Positions 8,410 to 16,366 of a stretch of 64,000 nt of DNA are shown here, one piece after another (positions within the stretch are counted from its first letter, which is position 1; each line of letters starts with the position of its first letter). The position numbers and the translations under genes were made by a program. Source of the stretch: an uncultured Dorea sp. (GTDB lineage Bacteria; Bacillota; Clostridia; Lachnospirales; Lachnospiraceae); contig CAPEBR010000011.1 in the NCBI GenBank assembly GCA_948602995.1, forward strand, positions 1-64,000, in the 5' to 3' direction. The notes under the pieces were generated by a model. That model was not told the origin of the DNA and made no database searches. It was given only the letters and a program-made list of their open reading frames with translations.

Positions 8410-9417
8410 CTAATGAACATAGGCTTTAAGAAGACTATATGTATTCATCATCCCGTCGGTGTGTGCCCTTTCATAATTATGGGAAGCGTACACGCCTGGC
8501 CCGATCAGGCCGTAGCGGATATCGTGGCCGCTCTTTAACGCCGCGCCTGCATCAGAGGCGTAGTGTGGATAGATGTCAACGGCATAGTCCAGCTCGTACT
8601 CTTCTGCGAGGCTTATGAGCCTGGAGGTAATGTCATAATCATAGGGTCCGCCGGAATCTTTGGAGCAGATGGAAACCATGTGCTCGTCACATTCAAGACC
8701 GTCGCCGACACAGCCCATATCTACAGCGATCAGTTCCTCGGTGTCTTCAGGGATGCAGGATGCGCCATGTCCGACCTCCTCATAAACCGTAAATAGAAGT
8801 GTGACCTTCCGGCCAAGGGAAATCTCCTCCTCCTTTACCGCTCTTGCCAGTCCTAACAATATAGCGGCAGAGAGCTTATCATCCAGAAAACGGCTCTTAA
8901 TATATCCGCTGTCTGTAATGGTCGTGCGTGGATCCATTGCAATGAAGTCTCCGTTCTGTATCCCGAGTTTTCGGACGCCTTTTTTTGAATGAACGTTTTC
9001 ATCCAGCAGTATCTCCATGTGGGATTCTTTTTTTTCTTTCTTTTTATCTGCAACGTGCGCAGATGGTTCGGTGTTGAGCACGACACCGGTATAGACACGT
9101 CCGTCCCGTGTATGCACCGTACAGTTTTCGCCATCGCAAGTATCCCACTGGTGACCGGCAATGGTAGTCGGCCGGAGATGTCCGTTGTCTTTGATTTTTC
9201 TGACCATAGCACCCAGAGTATCCAGATGAGCCGATAAAACAAGCGGATTTTTGCTGCCGCCTAAAACAACGCTTACATTTCCCTTGTTTGAAAGCTCCGG
9301 CTGGTATCCCAGATTACGCAGCTGACCAAGTACGTAGTCCGTAATCCTGTGGGTATATCCGGAGGGACTTGGAATAGAAGTGAGTGCTGATAGTTGTTCC
9401 AAAATATAATTTTTCAT
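8410..9417 (-). CDS. M42 family metallo-aminopeptidase (glutamyl aminopeptidase/FrvX-like)
   Basis: Cytosolic dinuclear-metal aminopeptidase of 335 aa. M42 metal ligands and catalytic acids are visible in order: LSAHLDT (His, near 64), FLDDKLSA (Asp), YEEVGHGA (catalytic Glu and ligand Glu), AVDMG (Asp) and YASHNYERAH (His). A lysine-rich insertion (about 130-140) lies in the lid domain. It should trim N-terminal residues from short peptides. The gene is divergent from an RpiR-type regulator followed by a peptide importer, which fits a role in digesting imported peptides. GGGGGA precedes the ATG, and a good minus-strand promoter is at 9466-9494. Confidence 0.92.
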   Translation of the reverse strand: MKNYILEQLSALTSIPSPSGYTHRITDYVLGQLRNLGYQPELSNKGNVSVVLGGSKNPLVLSAHLDTLGAMVRKIKDNGHLRPTTIAGHQWDTCDGENCTVHTRDGRVYTGVVLNTEPSAHVADKKKEKKESHMEILLDENVHSKKGVRKLGIQNGDFIAMDPRTTITDSGYIKSRFLDDKLSAAILLGLARAVKEEEISLGRKVTLLFTVYEEVGHGASCIPEDTEELIAVDMGCVGDGLECDEHMVSICSKDSGGPYDYDITSRLISLAEEYELDYAVDIYPHYASDAGAALKSGHDIRYGLIGPGVYASHNYERAHTDGMMNTYSLLKAYVH

Positions 9418-9465
9418 ATTAAATCCCCCTTTGTCAAAAATAATATTAAAAATAAAGCATTTACT

Positions 9466-9494
9466 ATAATAATCCTTTCGAATGAAATTTGCAA
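9466..9494 (-). promoter_or_regulatory. Sigma-A promoter of the M42 peptidase gene
   Basis: On the minus strand TTGCAA (9489-9494), 17-bp spacer, TATTAT (9466-9471). The -10 region overlaps a 16-bp motif, AGCATTTACTATAATA on the plus strand (9456-9471), that recurs at the oppA promoter, so it may also be an operator. Confidence 0.55.
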
Positions 9495-9500
9495 GACCTG

Positions 9501-9529
9501 TTGCGAAAAAATTTTTAATATATTATAAT
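9501..9529 (+). promoter_or_regulatory. Sigma-A promoter of the RpiR-type regulator gene
   Basis: TTGCGA (9501-9506), 17-bp spacer, TATAAT (9524-9529), 43 bp before the start codon. It is back-to-back with the peptidase promoter, giving a compact divergent control region. Confidence 0.6.
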
Positions 9530-9572
9530 TTTATAAATTAGTAAAATCCAAAGGGAAGGAGGTGTTCTTCAT

Positions 9573-10427
9573 ATGGAGATGGATATCATGATGCGGATAG
9601 AAGGTCATTACCCGGCAATGACAAAAAAACAGAGACAGGTTGCGGACTATATTAAGGATAATATTGACACCATGGCGTTCATAACGCTGAGGGAGATGAG
9701 CCGGGAGCTGGAGATTACAGAGATTACAATCCTGAATGCCTGCAAGGTGCTTGGATACAATAGTTTTAACGAGGTAAAGTATGAAATTCGAAAATATATT
9801 AATGTGAACCGGCGGATTGGCCTGTATAAGCAGAATGATTATTTTAACACAGACGTGCCGGAGTATGAACTGAACGATAAGGAACGGCTCCTTGCCGAGC
9901 TCTGTATGGAAGAGCGTGGACTCCTGGATGAATTTTCCAGGGGATTTGACAGCCGGTATTATATGAAGGTGGCAAGGCTATTCTGCGAATACCCGAAGAT
10001 CGTGCTTTGCGGCAGAGGTATGTCCCATATTATCTGCCAGTGGCTGGCCTCGGATCTTGCGGGGGTACGGATTTCCACGGTAGTAGTGAACACAGAGCTG
10101 AATGAGAGCATCTACTCCGCTATCCCGTCTCTTGATGCAGGGACACTGCTTGTAGCAGTTACATTTCCTGATTATTATTTTATGACAGACCAGATTGCCC
10201 GGTATGCAAAGAAGAAGGGGGCAAAGGTGGTAGGAATTACGGACAACAGTGATGCGGGCATTGCAAAATATGCGGATGAGCTTCTCACGGTGCGCAGCAC
10301 GACGAGGATGTTCCTGAACACGGCGTCAGCGCCTATGGCGCTTATCAATCTTCTTGTATCAGCTGTGATGATAGAAGGGGACATGGAAAGAAGGGATATC
10401 GGGAAGGAATTCGGAGGGCTTTTCTAA
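9573..10427 (+). CDS. MurR/RpiR family transcriptional regulator
   Basis: 284-residue regulator with an N-terminal RpiR helix-turn-helix (about 1-80; YPAMTKKQRQVADYI then LREMSRELEITEITILNACK) and a C-terminal SIS domain (about 110-255; IVLCGRGMSHIICQWLAS and VAVTFPDYYFMTDQIARYA). SIS domains usually bind phosphosugars, but the surrounding genes are for peptide uptake and hydrolysis, so the effector may be a peptidoglycan-derived or glycosylated compound. It is divergent from the M42 peptidase and upstream of the opp genes, so it is the natural local regulator of both. GGAAGGAGGTG precedes the ATG and a terminator follows. Confidence 0.88.
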   Translation: MEMDIMMRIEGHYPAMTKKQRQVADYIKDNIDTMAFITLREMSRELEITEITILNACKVLGYNSFNEVKYEIRKYINVNRRIGLYKQNDYFNTDVPEYELNDKERLLAELCMEERGLLDEFSRGFDSRYYMKVARLFCEYPKIVLCGRGMSHIICQWLASDLAGVRISTVVVNTELNESIYSAIPSLDAGTLLVAVTFPDYYFMTDQIARYAKKKGAKVVGITDNSDAGIAKYADELLTVRSTTRMFLNTASAPMALINLLVSAVMIEGDMERRDIGKEFGGLF

Positions 10428-10511
10428 CAAAAAATATGAGGATAATCCACAGGTTATAACAAAAAATCTGCATAGACAGTTATTCGTTAAAATATAACAA
10501 ATACTATATTG

Positions 10512-10550
10512 AAAAAATATGCATTTTGTACAAAAATGCATATTTTTTTT
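10512..10550 (+). terminator. Rho-independent terminator after the RpiR gene
   Basis: 16-bp A/T-rich inverted repeat around a GTAC centre, ending in a run of eight T residues. It separates the regulator transcript from the importer operon. Confidence 0.75.
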
Positions 10551-10558
10551 ATTTCCAC

Positions 10559-10588
10559 TATTAAATGACTGTAGCATTTGCTATAATA
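10559..10588 (+). promoter_or_regulatory. oppA promoter overlapping a shared 16-bp motif
   Basis: Extended -10 TGCTATAAT (TATAAT at 10582-10587) with a weak -35 (TATTAA, 10559-10564). The motif AGCATTTGCTATAATA (10573-10588) differs by one base from the motif at 9456-9471, making it a candidate operator for the adjacent RpiR-type regulator. Confidence 0.45.
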
Positions 10589-10660
10589 GAAAAAGGTAAT
10601 GGGATTTATAGAAAAGCTATATATCTCACAAAATTAAAATGATGCGAAGGAGGTCACATT

Positions 10661-12325
10661 ATGAAAAAGAAGTTAGTTTCAGCATTGCTTGTAGCAGCGA
10701 TGGCATTATCGCTGACAGCATGTGGCGGAGGAGGGAAAGGCTCCTCAGGCGGCGGAGGCGGAGCTGCCGGACAGCAGTATAATACCTATCTTGCGACAGA
10801 GCCGTCAACCCTCGATACTATTAAGGGGAATGATATGTATGGATGGGAAATCAACAAGAATACTCTGGAGCCGCTTACACGTCTCGTGGAAAAGGATGGA
10901 AAGCAGGAGCGTGAGGGCGCAGGCGCAGAGAGCTGGGAGCCGAATGAAGACGGAACTGTATGGACATTCAAGCTGCGCGATAACAAGTGGTCTGACGGAC
11001 AGGCTGTTACTGCCGCAGACTATGCCTATGGCATTACCCGGACACTGGATCCAGATGCAGGTTCACCAAACTCTTTCTTTACGGCGCCATTTATTAAGAA
11101 TGGACAGAAGGTCGTAAACGGTGAAGTGGGAGTGGAGGAACTCGGAGTAAAGGTTGTTGATGACAAGACGCTGGAGATTACGCTGGAAGCACCCACACCT
11201 TATTTCATGTCTATCACAGACACAAGAGCATGTTATCCGGTACGCCAGGATATCGCAGAGAAATACGGCGAGACATATGGTTCAGAGCTTGAGTCACTGA
11301 TCTTTAACGGACCGTTTAAAGTAGACAGCTGGACACATAACTCTGAGATCACGCTTGTTAAAAATGACCAGTACTGGGACAAGGACAATGTAAAACTTGA
11401 CAAGGTTAATTTTGCGATTGTAACAGACTCTAATGCAAGATACAACTCCTTTGAGAGCGGTGCACTTGATACTTCATCTGTAGGTGAGCAGGAGTGGGTA
11501 GACCGTTTCGACAAGAAGGAAGGGGTGGAGCGTGTAGACACTCACCAGCCGGCTATGCGTTTCGATTTCTTTAATGTTGAGGACGAACTGTTCAAAAACC
11601 TAAACATCCGCAAGGCATTTACGCTTGCAGTAGACAGGGAAGACATGGCAAAGACAATTTATCAGGATCTTCATGTTCCGGCATACTGGTGGGTTCCGCA
11701 GGCTATTTCCACAGGTGAGAACGGAGAATACCGCGATCAGGTGCCAGGACCGCTTGAGAAGATGGCAAAAGAAGAGGATCCAAAGGAACTTCTGCTGAAA
11801 GGTATGGAGGAGCTGGGACTTGGAAGCGATCCGTCCACGATCAATGTAAAGTACTCCTTAAGTGCTACGACACAGTGGGCACGTAACTACGGTGAGTACG
11901 TACAGCAGAAGTACAAAGAGATCCTTGGCGTCAACATCGAACTGGACTTCAATGAGTGGTCAACCTTCCAGCAGAAGACCAATGGCGGTGAATATCAGAT
12001 GGCAAATATGGTATGGACCACAGATTATGATGATCCAATGTCCATGATCTCACTCTTCACAACAGAGAATGCAGGCAATATTCCGACAAACTGGTCCAAC
12101 GAGAAGTTTGACGAGCTGATCGCACAGGCAAGCCGTGAGATGGACGAGACAAAGCGTGTAGAGCTTTATGGACAGGCAGAACAGGTTCTCTTTGAAGAAG
12201 GATGCAATATCTGTCCGCTTGTAAACGAGAGAAAGATCTCTTTCCATTATGATTATGTGAAGAATCTGAATGAGCGTGAGACTTCAACTTCCGGACTGAA
12301 GTATGTATACATTGAAAAGAAATAG
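10661..12325 (+). CDS. oppA: Peptide ABC transporter substrate-binding lipoprotein (OppA/DppA type)
   Basis: 554-residue solute-binding protein (SBP_bac_5 family). The N-terminus MKKKLVSALLVAAMALSLTA is a lipoprotein signal with lipobox LTAC, the lipid-bearing Cys being residue 21, followed by a Gly/Ser linker. Family blocks include NTLEPLTRL, the signature-like region FKLRDNKWSDGQAVTAADYAYG, and LNIRKAFTLAVDRE. It captures oligopeptides outside the membrane and delivers them to the OppBC pore. AAGGAGGTCAC gives an excellent ribosome binding site. A stable hairpin after the stop (12344-12378) is of the kind that keeps binding-protein mRNA more abundant than the rest of the operon. Peptide, rather than nickel or glycoside, is inferred from the downstream peptidases. 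Confidence 0.92.
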   Translation: MKKKLVSALLVAAMALSLTACGGGGKGSSGGGGGAAGQQYNTYLATEPSTLDTIKGNDMYGWEINKNTLEPLTRLVEKDGKQEREGAGAESWEPNEDGTVWTFKLRDNKWSDGQAVTAADYAYGITRTLDPDAGSPNSFFTAPFIKNGQKVVNGEVGVEELGVKVVDDKTLEITLEAPTPYFMSITDTRACYPVRQDIAEKYGETYGSELESLIFNGPFKVDSWTHNSEITLVKNDQYWDKDNVKLDKVNFAIVTDSNARYNSFESGALDTSSVGEQEWVDRFDKKEGVERVDTHQPAMRFDFFNVEDELFKNLNIRKAFTLAVDREDMAKTIYQDLHVPAYWWVPQAISTGENGEYRDQVPGPLEKMAKEEDPKELLLKGMEELGLGSDPSTINVKYSLSATTQWARNYGEYVQQKYKEILGVNIELDFNEWSTFQQKTNGGEYQMANMVWTTDYDDPMSMISLFTTENAGNIPTNWSNEKFDELIAQASREMDETKRVELYGQAEQVLFEEGCNICPLVNERKISFHYDYVKNLNERETSTSGLKYVYIEKK

Positions 12326-12343
12326 CAACTATTCACGAATTAA

Positions 12344-12378
12344 CAGAAGGCCGCTGTCTTTCGCGGGGCGGCCTTCTG
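12344..12378 (+). other. Hairpin between oppA and oppB (processing/attenuation)
   Basis: 11-bp perfect stem (CAGAAGGCCGC / GCGGCCTTCTG) with a 13-nt loop and no T run. It probably stabilises the oppA transcript or attenuates read-through rather than terminating completely. Confidence 0.55.
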
Positions 12379-12386
12379 TATCACCT

Positions 12387-12461
12387 GGGGACAGGGTACT
12401 TTCAATCCGGGACGGGGTATTTTTAAAAATACCCCGTCCCGGATTGAAAATCCCCTGTCCC
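12387..12461. repeat. GGGGACGGGG-type palindrome (copy 1, nested)
   Basis: Perfect 24-bp palindrome arms (12401-12424 / 12425-12448) with no loop, containing GGGACGGGGTATTTTT, flanked by outer 9-bp arms GGGACAGGG / CCCTGTCCC. The core GACGGGG...CCCCGTC is shared with 26710-26747 and 60290-60327. It lies in the oppA-oppB gap, 20 bp before the oppB start. Confidence 0.7.
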
Positions 12462-12483
12462 TGGAGAGAAAGGAAGAGAAGAA

Positions 12484-13407
12484 ATGGCAAAATTTATCGT
12501 AAAACGTATCGGATATATGTTGGTTACGCTGTTTATTGTTGTTACTGCGACCTTCTTTCTGATGCATAGTATTCCGGGAGACCCGCTGGCACATATGGCG
12601 CGGAACCTGCCGGAGCAGACAAGGGAAAATTATTATGAGAAGTATGGGCTTGACAAGTCTACATCCGAACAGTATCTGATCTTTATGAAGAATCTGGTTA
12701 CGAAGGGTGATCTGGGCGAGTCTCTGAGATATCCGGGACGTGAGGTTACGGATACGCTGCTTACGAATGCGTCTGTTTCGGCACAGCCCGGCGGACTGGC
12801 GCTGCTTGCAGGTATTGCGATTGGTATTCTTCTTGGAATTGTGGCAGCCCTTAATAAGAACAGATGGCCGGATTATATCGTTATGTTTATTGCGATTCTC
12901 GGAATTACGGTGCCTGTGTTCGTACTGGCGTCAGTACTGCAGTACTTCTTAAGCGTGAAGCTTATGGTTCTGCCGACTACAGGATGGGGAAGCTGGCAGA
13001 ATGTAGTCCTTCCGGTTATTGTACTTAGCTTTGGTACAATTGCAACCTATGCCCGTTATGTAAAATCCAATATGCTGGACGTCATGGGCCAGGATTATAT
13101 TCTTACGGCGGAAGCGAAGGGTGTAAGTAAGTTAAATGTAGTGAAGAAGCATGTCCTTAAGAATGCGTTCCTTCCCTGTATGACACTTCTTGTAGGCCAG
13201 GTATCCGGAATCTTCACGGGATCCTTCGTAGTAGAGAAGATATTTGGTATTCCGGGACTTGGATTCTATTATATTAATTCGATCAATGACCGTGACTATA
13301 CAATGATCATCGGTACTACTGTATTTGCGGCGGCGCTGTTCGTGTTTGTCCAGCTGGTCGTTGATATTGCATATAGTATTATGGATCCGAGAATCCGTGT
13401 GAAGTAG
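12484..13407 (+). CDS. oppB: Peptide ABC transporter permease (OppB/DppB type)
   Basis: 307-residue inner-membrane permease of the BPD_transp_1 family. It opens with the N-terminal helix typical of OppB (RIGYMLVTLFIVVTATFFLM then PGDP), followed by about five more membrane segments. The EAA loop that docks on the ATPases reads YILTAEAKGVSKLNVVKKHV, followed by LKNAFLPC. Forms the translocation pore with OppC. AGAAAGGAAGAG precedes the ATG. The gap before it holds two strong hairpins, so expression may be lower than that of oppA. Confidence 0.92.
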   Translation: MAKFIVKRIGYMLVTLFIVVTATFFLMHSIPGDPLAHMARNLPEQTRENYYEKYGLDKSTSEQYLIFMKNLVTKGDLGESLRYPGREVTDTLLTNASVSAQPGGLALLAGIAIGILLGIVAALNKNRWPDYIVMFIAILGITVPVFVLASVLQYFLSVKLMVLPTTGWGSWQNVVLPVIVLSFGTIATYARYVKSNMLDVMGQDYILTAEAKGVSKLNVVKKHVLKNAFLPCMTLLVGQVSGIFTGSFVVEKIFGIPGLGFYYINSINDRDYTMIIGTTVFAAALFVFVQLVVDIAYSIMDPRIRVK

Positions 13408-13419
13408 GAGGAAGAGCAG

Positions 13420-14367
13420 ATGATGGTAAACCACGATGTGACAGATAGGATGGAAAATATACCTGATGAAAAATTTACAATCATCGGGATTGACAAGGAT
13501 GCCGAAGCCCCCACAAGGCCGAGGGTCGGCTACTGGCGGGATGCATGGAGAAGACTCAAGGAAAATAAGGTGGCGTTTGCCGCGCTGATCATTTTGCTGA
13601 TTCTGGTATTCTTCATTATATTCGGACCTGCAATCAGCGGATATGAGTTTGAGCAGATTGATGCTGACGCGATTAATAAAGGGCCGAGCGCCGAGCACTG
13701 GTTCGGCACGGACGATCTGGGAAGAGACCTGTTCGCCAGAGTATGGCAGGCGGGACGTGTATCAATTATTATCGGTATTCTGGGCGCGGTGATCGCCAGT
13801 GTTGTAGGAAGTATATACGGCGGTATCGCGGCATATTTTGGCGGGGCTGTGGATGATATTATGATGCGTATCGTAGAGGTGCTTTTAAGTATCCCGTATC
13901 TGATTATCGTTATCCTTATTTCGGTTATCACGGACAGTAAGAGCCTGGGAACCATGCTGGTTGCCCTGACGCTTACCGGGTGGTGTGGAATTGCCAGGCT
14001 TGTGCGGGGGCAGATGCTTCAGCTTAAGTCACAGGAATATGTACTGGCGGCAAATGCGCTGGGAGTCGCCCCCATTAAGATTATTCTGAAGCATATGATC
14101 CCGAATACGATCGGAATGATTATTGTTGCAATTACCTTTGATATTCCGGGATATATCTTCTCGGAGGCGTTCTTAAGCTATGTAGGACTGGGAATACAGC
14201 CACCGTCAACAAGCTGGGGTGCTCTTGCTTCGGCAGCGCAGCAGAACTTTATGTTTTACCCGTACCAGCTTATGTTCCCGGCGCTCATGATTGCCCTTAC
14301 CATGCTTTCATTTACACTGCTTGGTGACGGGCTAAGAGATGCGCTGGACCCGAAATTACGAAAATAG
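13420..14367 (+). CDS. oppC: Peptide ABC transporter permease (OppC/DppC type)
   Basis: 315-residue second pore subunit. After a cytoplasmic N-terminus comes the OppC_N segment WRRLKENKVAFAALIILLIL, then an outer domain with HWFGTDDLGRDLFARV, a near-invariant OppC block. The BPD_transp_1 core follows, with EAA loop EYVLAANALGVAPIKIILKH. AGGAGG lies 8 bp before the ATG, which is followed immediately by a second in-frame ATG; the first is used here. It follows oppB by 12 bp. Confidence 0.92.
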   Translation: MMVNHDVTDRMENIPDEKFTIIGIDKDAEAPTRPRVGYWRDAWRRLKENKVAFAALIILLILVFFIIFGPAISGYEFEQIDADAINKGPSAEHWFGTDDLGRDLFARVWQAGRVSIIIGILGAVIASVVGSIYGGIAAYFGGAVDDIMMRIVEVLLSIPYLIIVILISVITDSKSLGTMLVALTLTGWCGIARLVRGQMLQLKSQEYVLAANALGVAPIKIILKHMIPNTIGMIIVAITFDIPGYIFSEAFLSYVGLGIQPPSTSWGALASAAQQNFMFYPYQLMFPALMIALTMLSFTLLGDGLRDALDPKLRK

Positions 14368-14378
14368 GAGAGACGGTT

Positions 14379-15395
14379 ATGGAAAAAATATTAGAAGTTG
14401 AGAATTTGAATGTTTCCTTTAATACATATGCCGGCGAAGTAAAAGCTGTGCGGGGCGTAAGCTTTGAACTCAGCAGGGGTGAGACGCTGGCGTTCGTAGG
14501 AGAGTCAGGCTGCGGAAAGACGGTGACGGCAAAATCCATTCTTCGTCTGCTGAAGCCCCCCTTTGCAGTGATCAAGCCGGAATCTAAGATTGTCTGCAAC
14601 GGGAAAGATGTACTTAAGATGAATAAGAAAGAGCTGTGCGAGTTCCGGGGCGATGAGGTTGGTATGATCTTCCAGGATCCCATGACCTCCTTAAATCCGA
14701 CGATGACAGTGGGCAAACAGATTATGGAGAGTCTGATGATCCACAAAAAGCTGGATAAAAAGGCGGCAAGGGAAGAGGCCATTAAGATGCTGAAGCTGGT
14801 AAATATCCCGAGCCCTGAAAAGAGGATTGACAATTACCCCCATGAGATGTCCGGAGGTATGCGCCAGAGGGTTATGATTGCCATTGCCCTGGCCTGCAAC
14901 CCGAATGTCCTGATCGCAGATGAGCCCACGACAGCTCTTGATGTGACAATCCAGGCGCAGATCATGGATCTCATGATGGAACTTAAGACTGAGATGAATA
15001 CAGCCATTATCCTTGTTACCCATGACCTGGGCGTTGTGGCCAACTTTGCGGACCGCATCCAGGTTATGTATGCAGGAGAGGTTGTGGAGAGAGGTACGAC
15101 AAAAGAGATCTTTAATGAGAGTAAGCATCCTTATACCTGGGCGCTTCTCAGGTCTGTTCCGAGACTGGGAAGCGAGTCCAAGGAGGAACTTTACGCGCTT
15201 GGCGGAACGCCGCCGGATCTTCTGCTTCCTCTGAACCATTGTCCGTTTGCAGACAGATGTGAGTATTGCATGCCCATCTGTAAAGAACGTAAGCCGCCGG
15301 AGACGGTATTAAGCGACACCCACAAGGTATCCTGCTGGCTCATGCATGAGAAGGCTCCGAAGGTAGAGTCATTTTACGATAGGAGGGATAAGTAA
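14379..15395 (+). CDS. oppD: Peptide ABC transporter ATP-binding protein (OppD/DppD type)
   Basis: 338-residue ATPase. Walker A GESGCGKT is at residues 41-48, signature MSGGMRQRVMIAIAL and Walker B VLIADEPTTALD are intact. The C-terminal oligopeptide-transporter extension has the cysteine cluster CPFADRCEYCMPIC, which in DppD homologues can hold an iron-sulfur cluster. It pairs with OppF. The last base of its stop codon is the first base of oppF (TAATG), giving tight coupling. Confidence 0.93.
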   Translation: MEKILEVENLNVSFNTYAGEVKAVRGVSFELSRGETLAFVGESGCGKTVTAKSILRLLKPPFAVIKPESKIVCNGKDVLKMNKKELCEFRGDEVGMIFQDPMTSLNPTMTVGKQIMESLMIHKKLDKKAAREEAIKMLKLVNIPSPEKRIDNYPHEMSGGMRQRVMIAIALACNPNVLIADEPTTALDVTIQAQIMDLMMELKTEMNTAIILVTHDLGVVANFADRIQVMYAGEVVERGTTKEIFNESKHPYTWALLRSVPRLGSESKEELYALGGTPPDLLLPLNHCPFADRCEYCMPICKERKPPETVLSDTHKVSCWLMHEKAPKVESFYDRRDK

Positions 15396-16363
15396 TGGGC
15401 GAATATATTGTAGAGGCTAAAAATCTGTGTAAATATTTTAAGGCGGGAAAGAACCAGACGCTCAAGGCAGTTGACGGTGTGAATATAAGGCTTAAGAAGG
15501 GAGAGACGCTTGGGCTTGTGGGAGAATCAGGCTGCGGCAAGACCACCTGCGGGCGCACCCTTGTGAAGCTTTACGATGCAACGAGCGGAACCGTGTTGTT
15601 TGAAGGGAAGGATGTGTCGAAGCTCCATGGAAAAGAACTGCTTGCCTTCCGCAAGGATGCGCAGATTATCTTCCAGGATCCTTACGCATCTCTTGACCCG
15701 CGTATGACCATCGGCGAGATTATTACTGAGGGAATGAATGTACATTTTCATATGTCAGAAAAGGAGAAGGAAGCGAAGGTAAACGAGCTGCTTCATAAGG
15801 TAGGTTTAAATGCAGAGTATGCCAACCGTTTTGCCCACGAGCTTTCCGGAGGGCAGAGACAGCGTGTCGGAATTGCCAGGGCTCTTGCAGTGGAGCCGAA
15901 GTTTATCGTCTGTGATGAGCCCATCTCGGCTCTTGATGTGTCCATCCAGGCACAGATTGTAAACCTTCTGATCAAGCTTCAGAGGGAAATGGGCCTTACT
16001 TATCTGTTTATTTCCCACGATCTGTCCATGGTAAAACACATTTCTGACAGGGTAGGCGTTATGTACTTAGGCTCTATGGTGGAGCTTGCGAGCAACCATG
16101 CGCTTTATGATCATCCGGTGCACCCGTATACGCAGGCGCTGATCTCGGCTATTCCAGAGGCAGACATGGATGAAGAGGGGACAAAGAAAAGAGTCCACCT
16201 TGAGGGTGAGGTGCCAAGTCCCATTAATCCGCCGGCAGGCTGCCGGTTTAAGGCGAGATGTAAGTATGCGAAGGAGATCTGCGGGCAGGAGATGCCGCCA
16301 TTAAAGGAGATCGGGCCAGGACATTTTGCTGCTTGCCATATGTGCGGAAAGGAAGACTGGTAG
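15395..16363 (+). CDS. oppF: Peptide ABC transporter ATP-binding protein (OppF/DppF type)
   Basis: 322-residue second ATPase. Walker A GESGCGKTTCGRTL, signature LSGGQRQRVGIARAL, Walker B FIVCDEPISALD and H-loop ISHDLSM are intact. The C-terminus carries the OppF-type CRFKARCKYAKEIC cluster. AGGAGG sits 9 bp before the ATG. The tldD start lies only 3 bp beyond its stop, so the peptidase genes are part of the importer operon. Confidence 0.93.
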   Translation: MGEYIVEAKNLCKYFKAGKNQTLKAVDGVNIRLKKGETLGLVGESGCGKTTCGRTLVKLYDATSGTVLFEGKDVSKLHGKELLAFRKDAQIIFQDPYASLDPRMTIGEIITEGMNVHFHMSEKEKEAKVNELLHKVGLNAEYANRFAHELSGGQRQRVGIARALAVEPKFIVCDEPISALDVSIQAQIVNLLIKLQREMGLTYLFISHDLSMVKHISDRVGVMYLGSMVELASNHALYDHPVHPYTQALISAIPEADMDEEGTKKRVHLEGEVPSPINPPAGCRFKARCKYAKEICGQEMPPLKEIGPGHFAACHMCGKEDW

Positions 16364-16366
16364 CTG

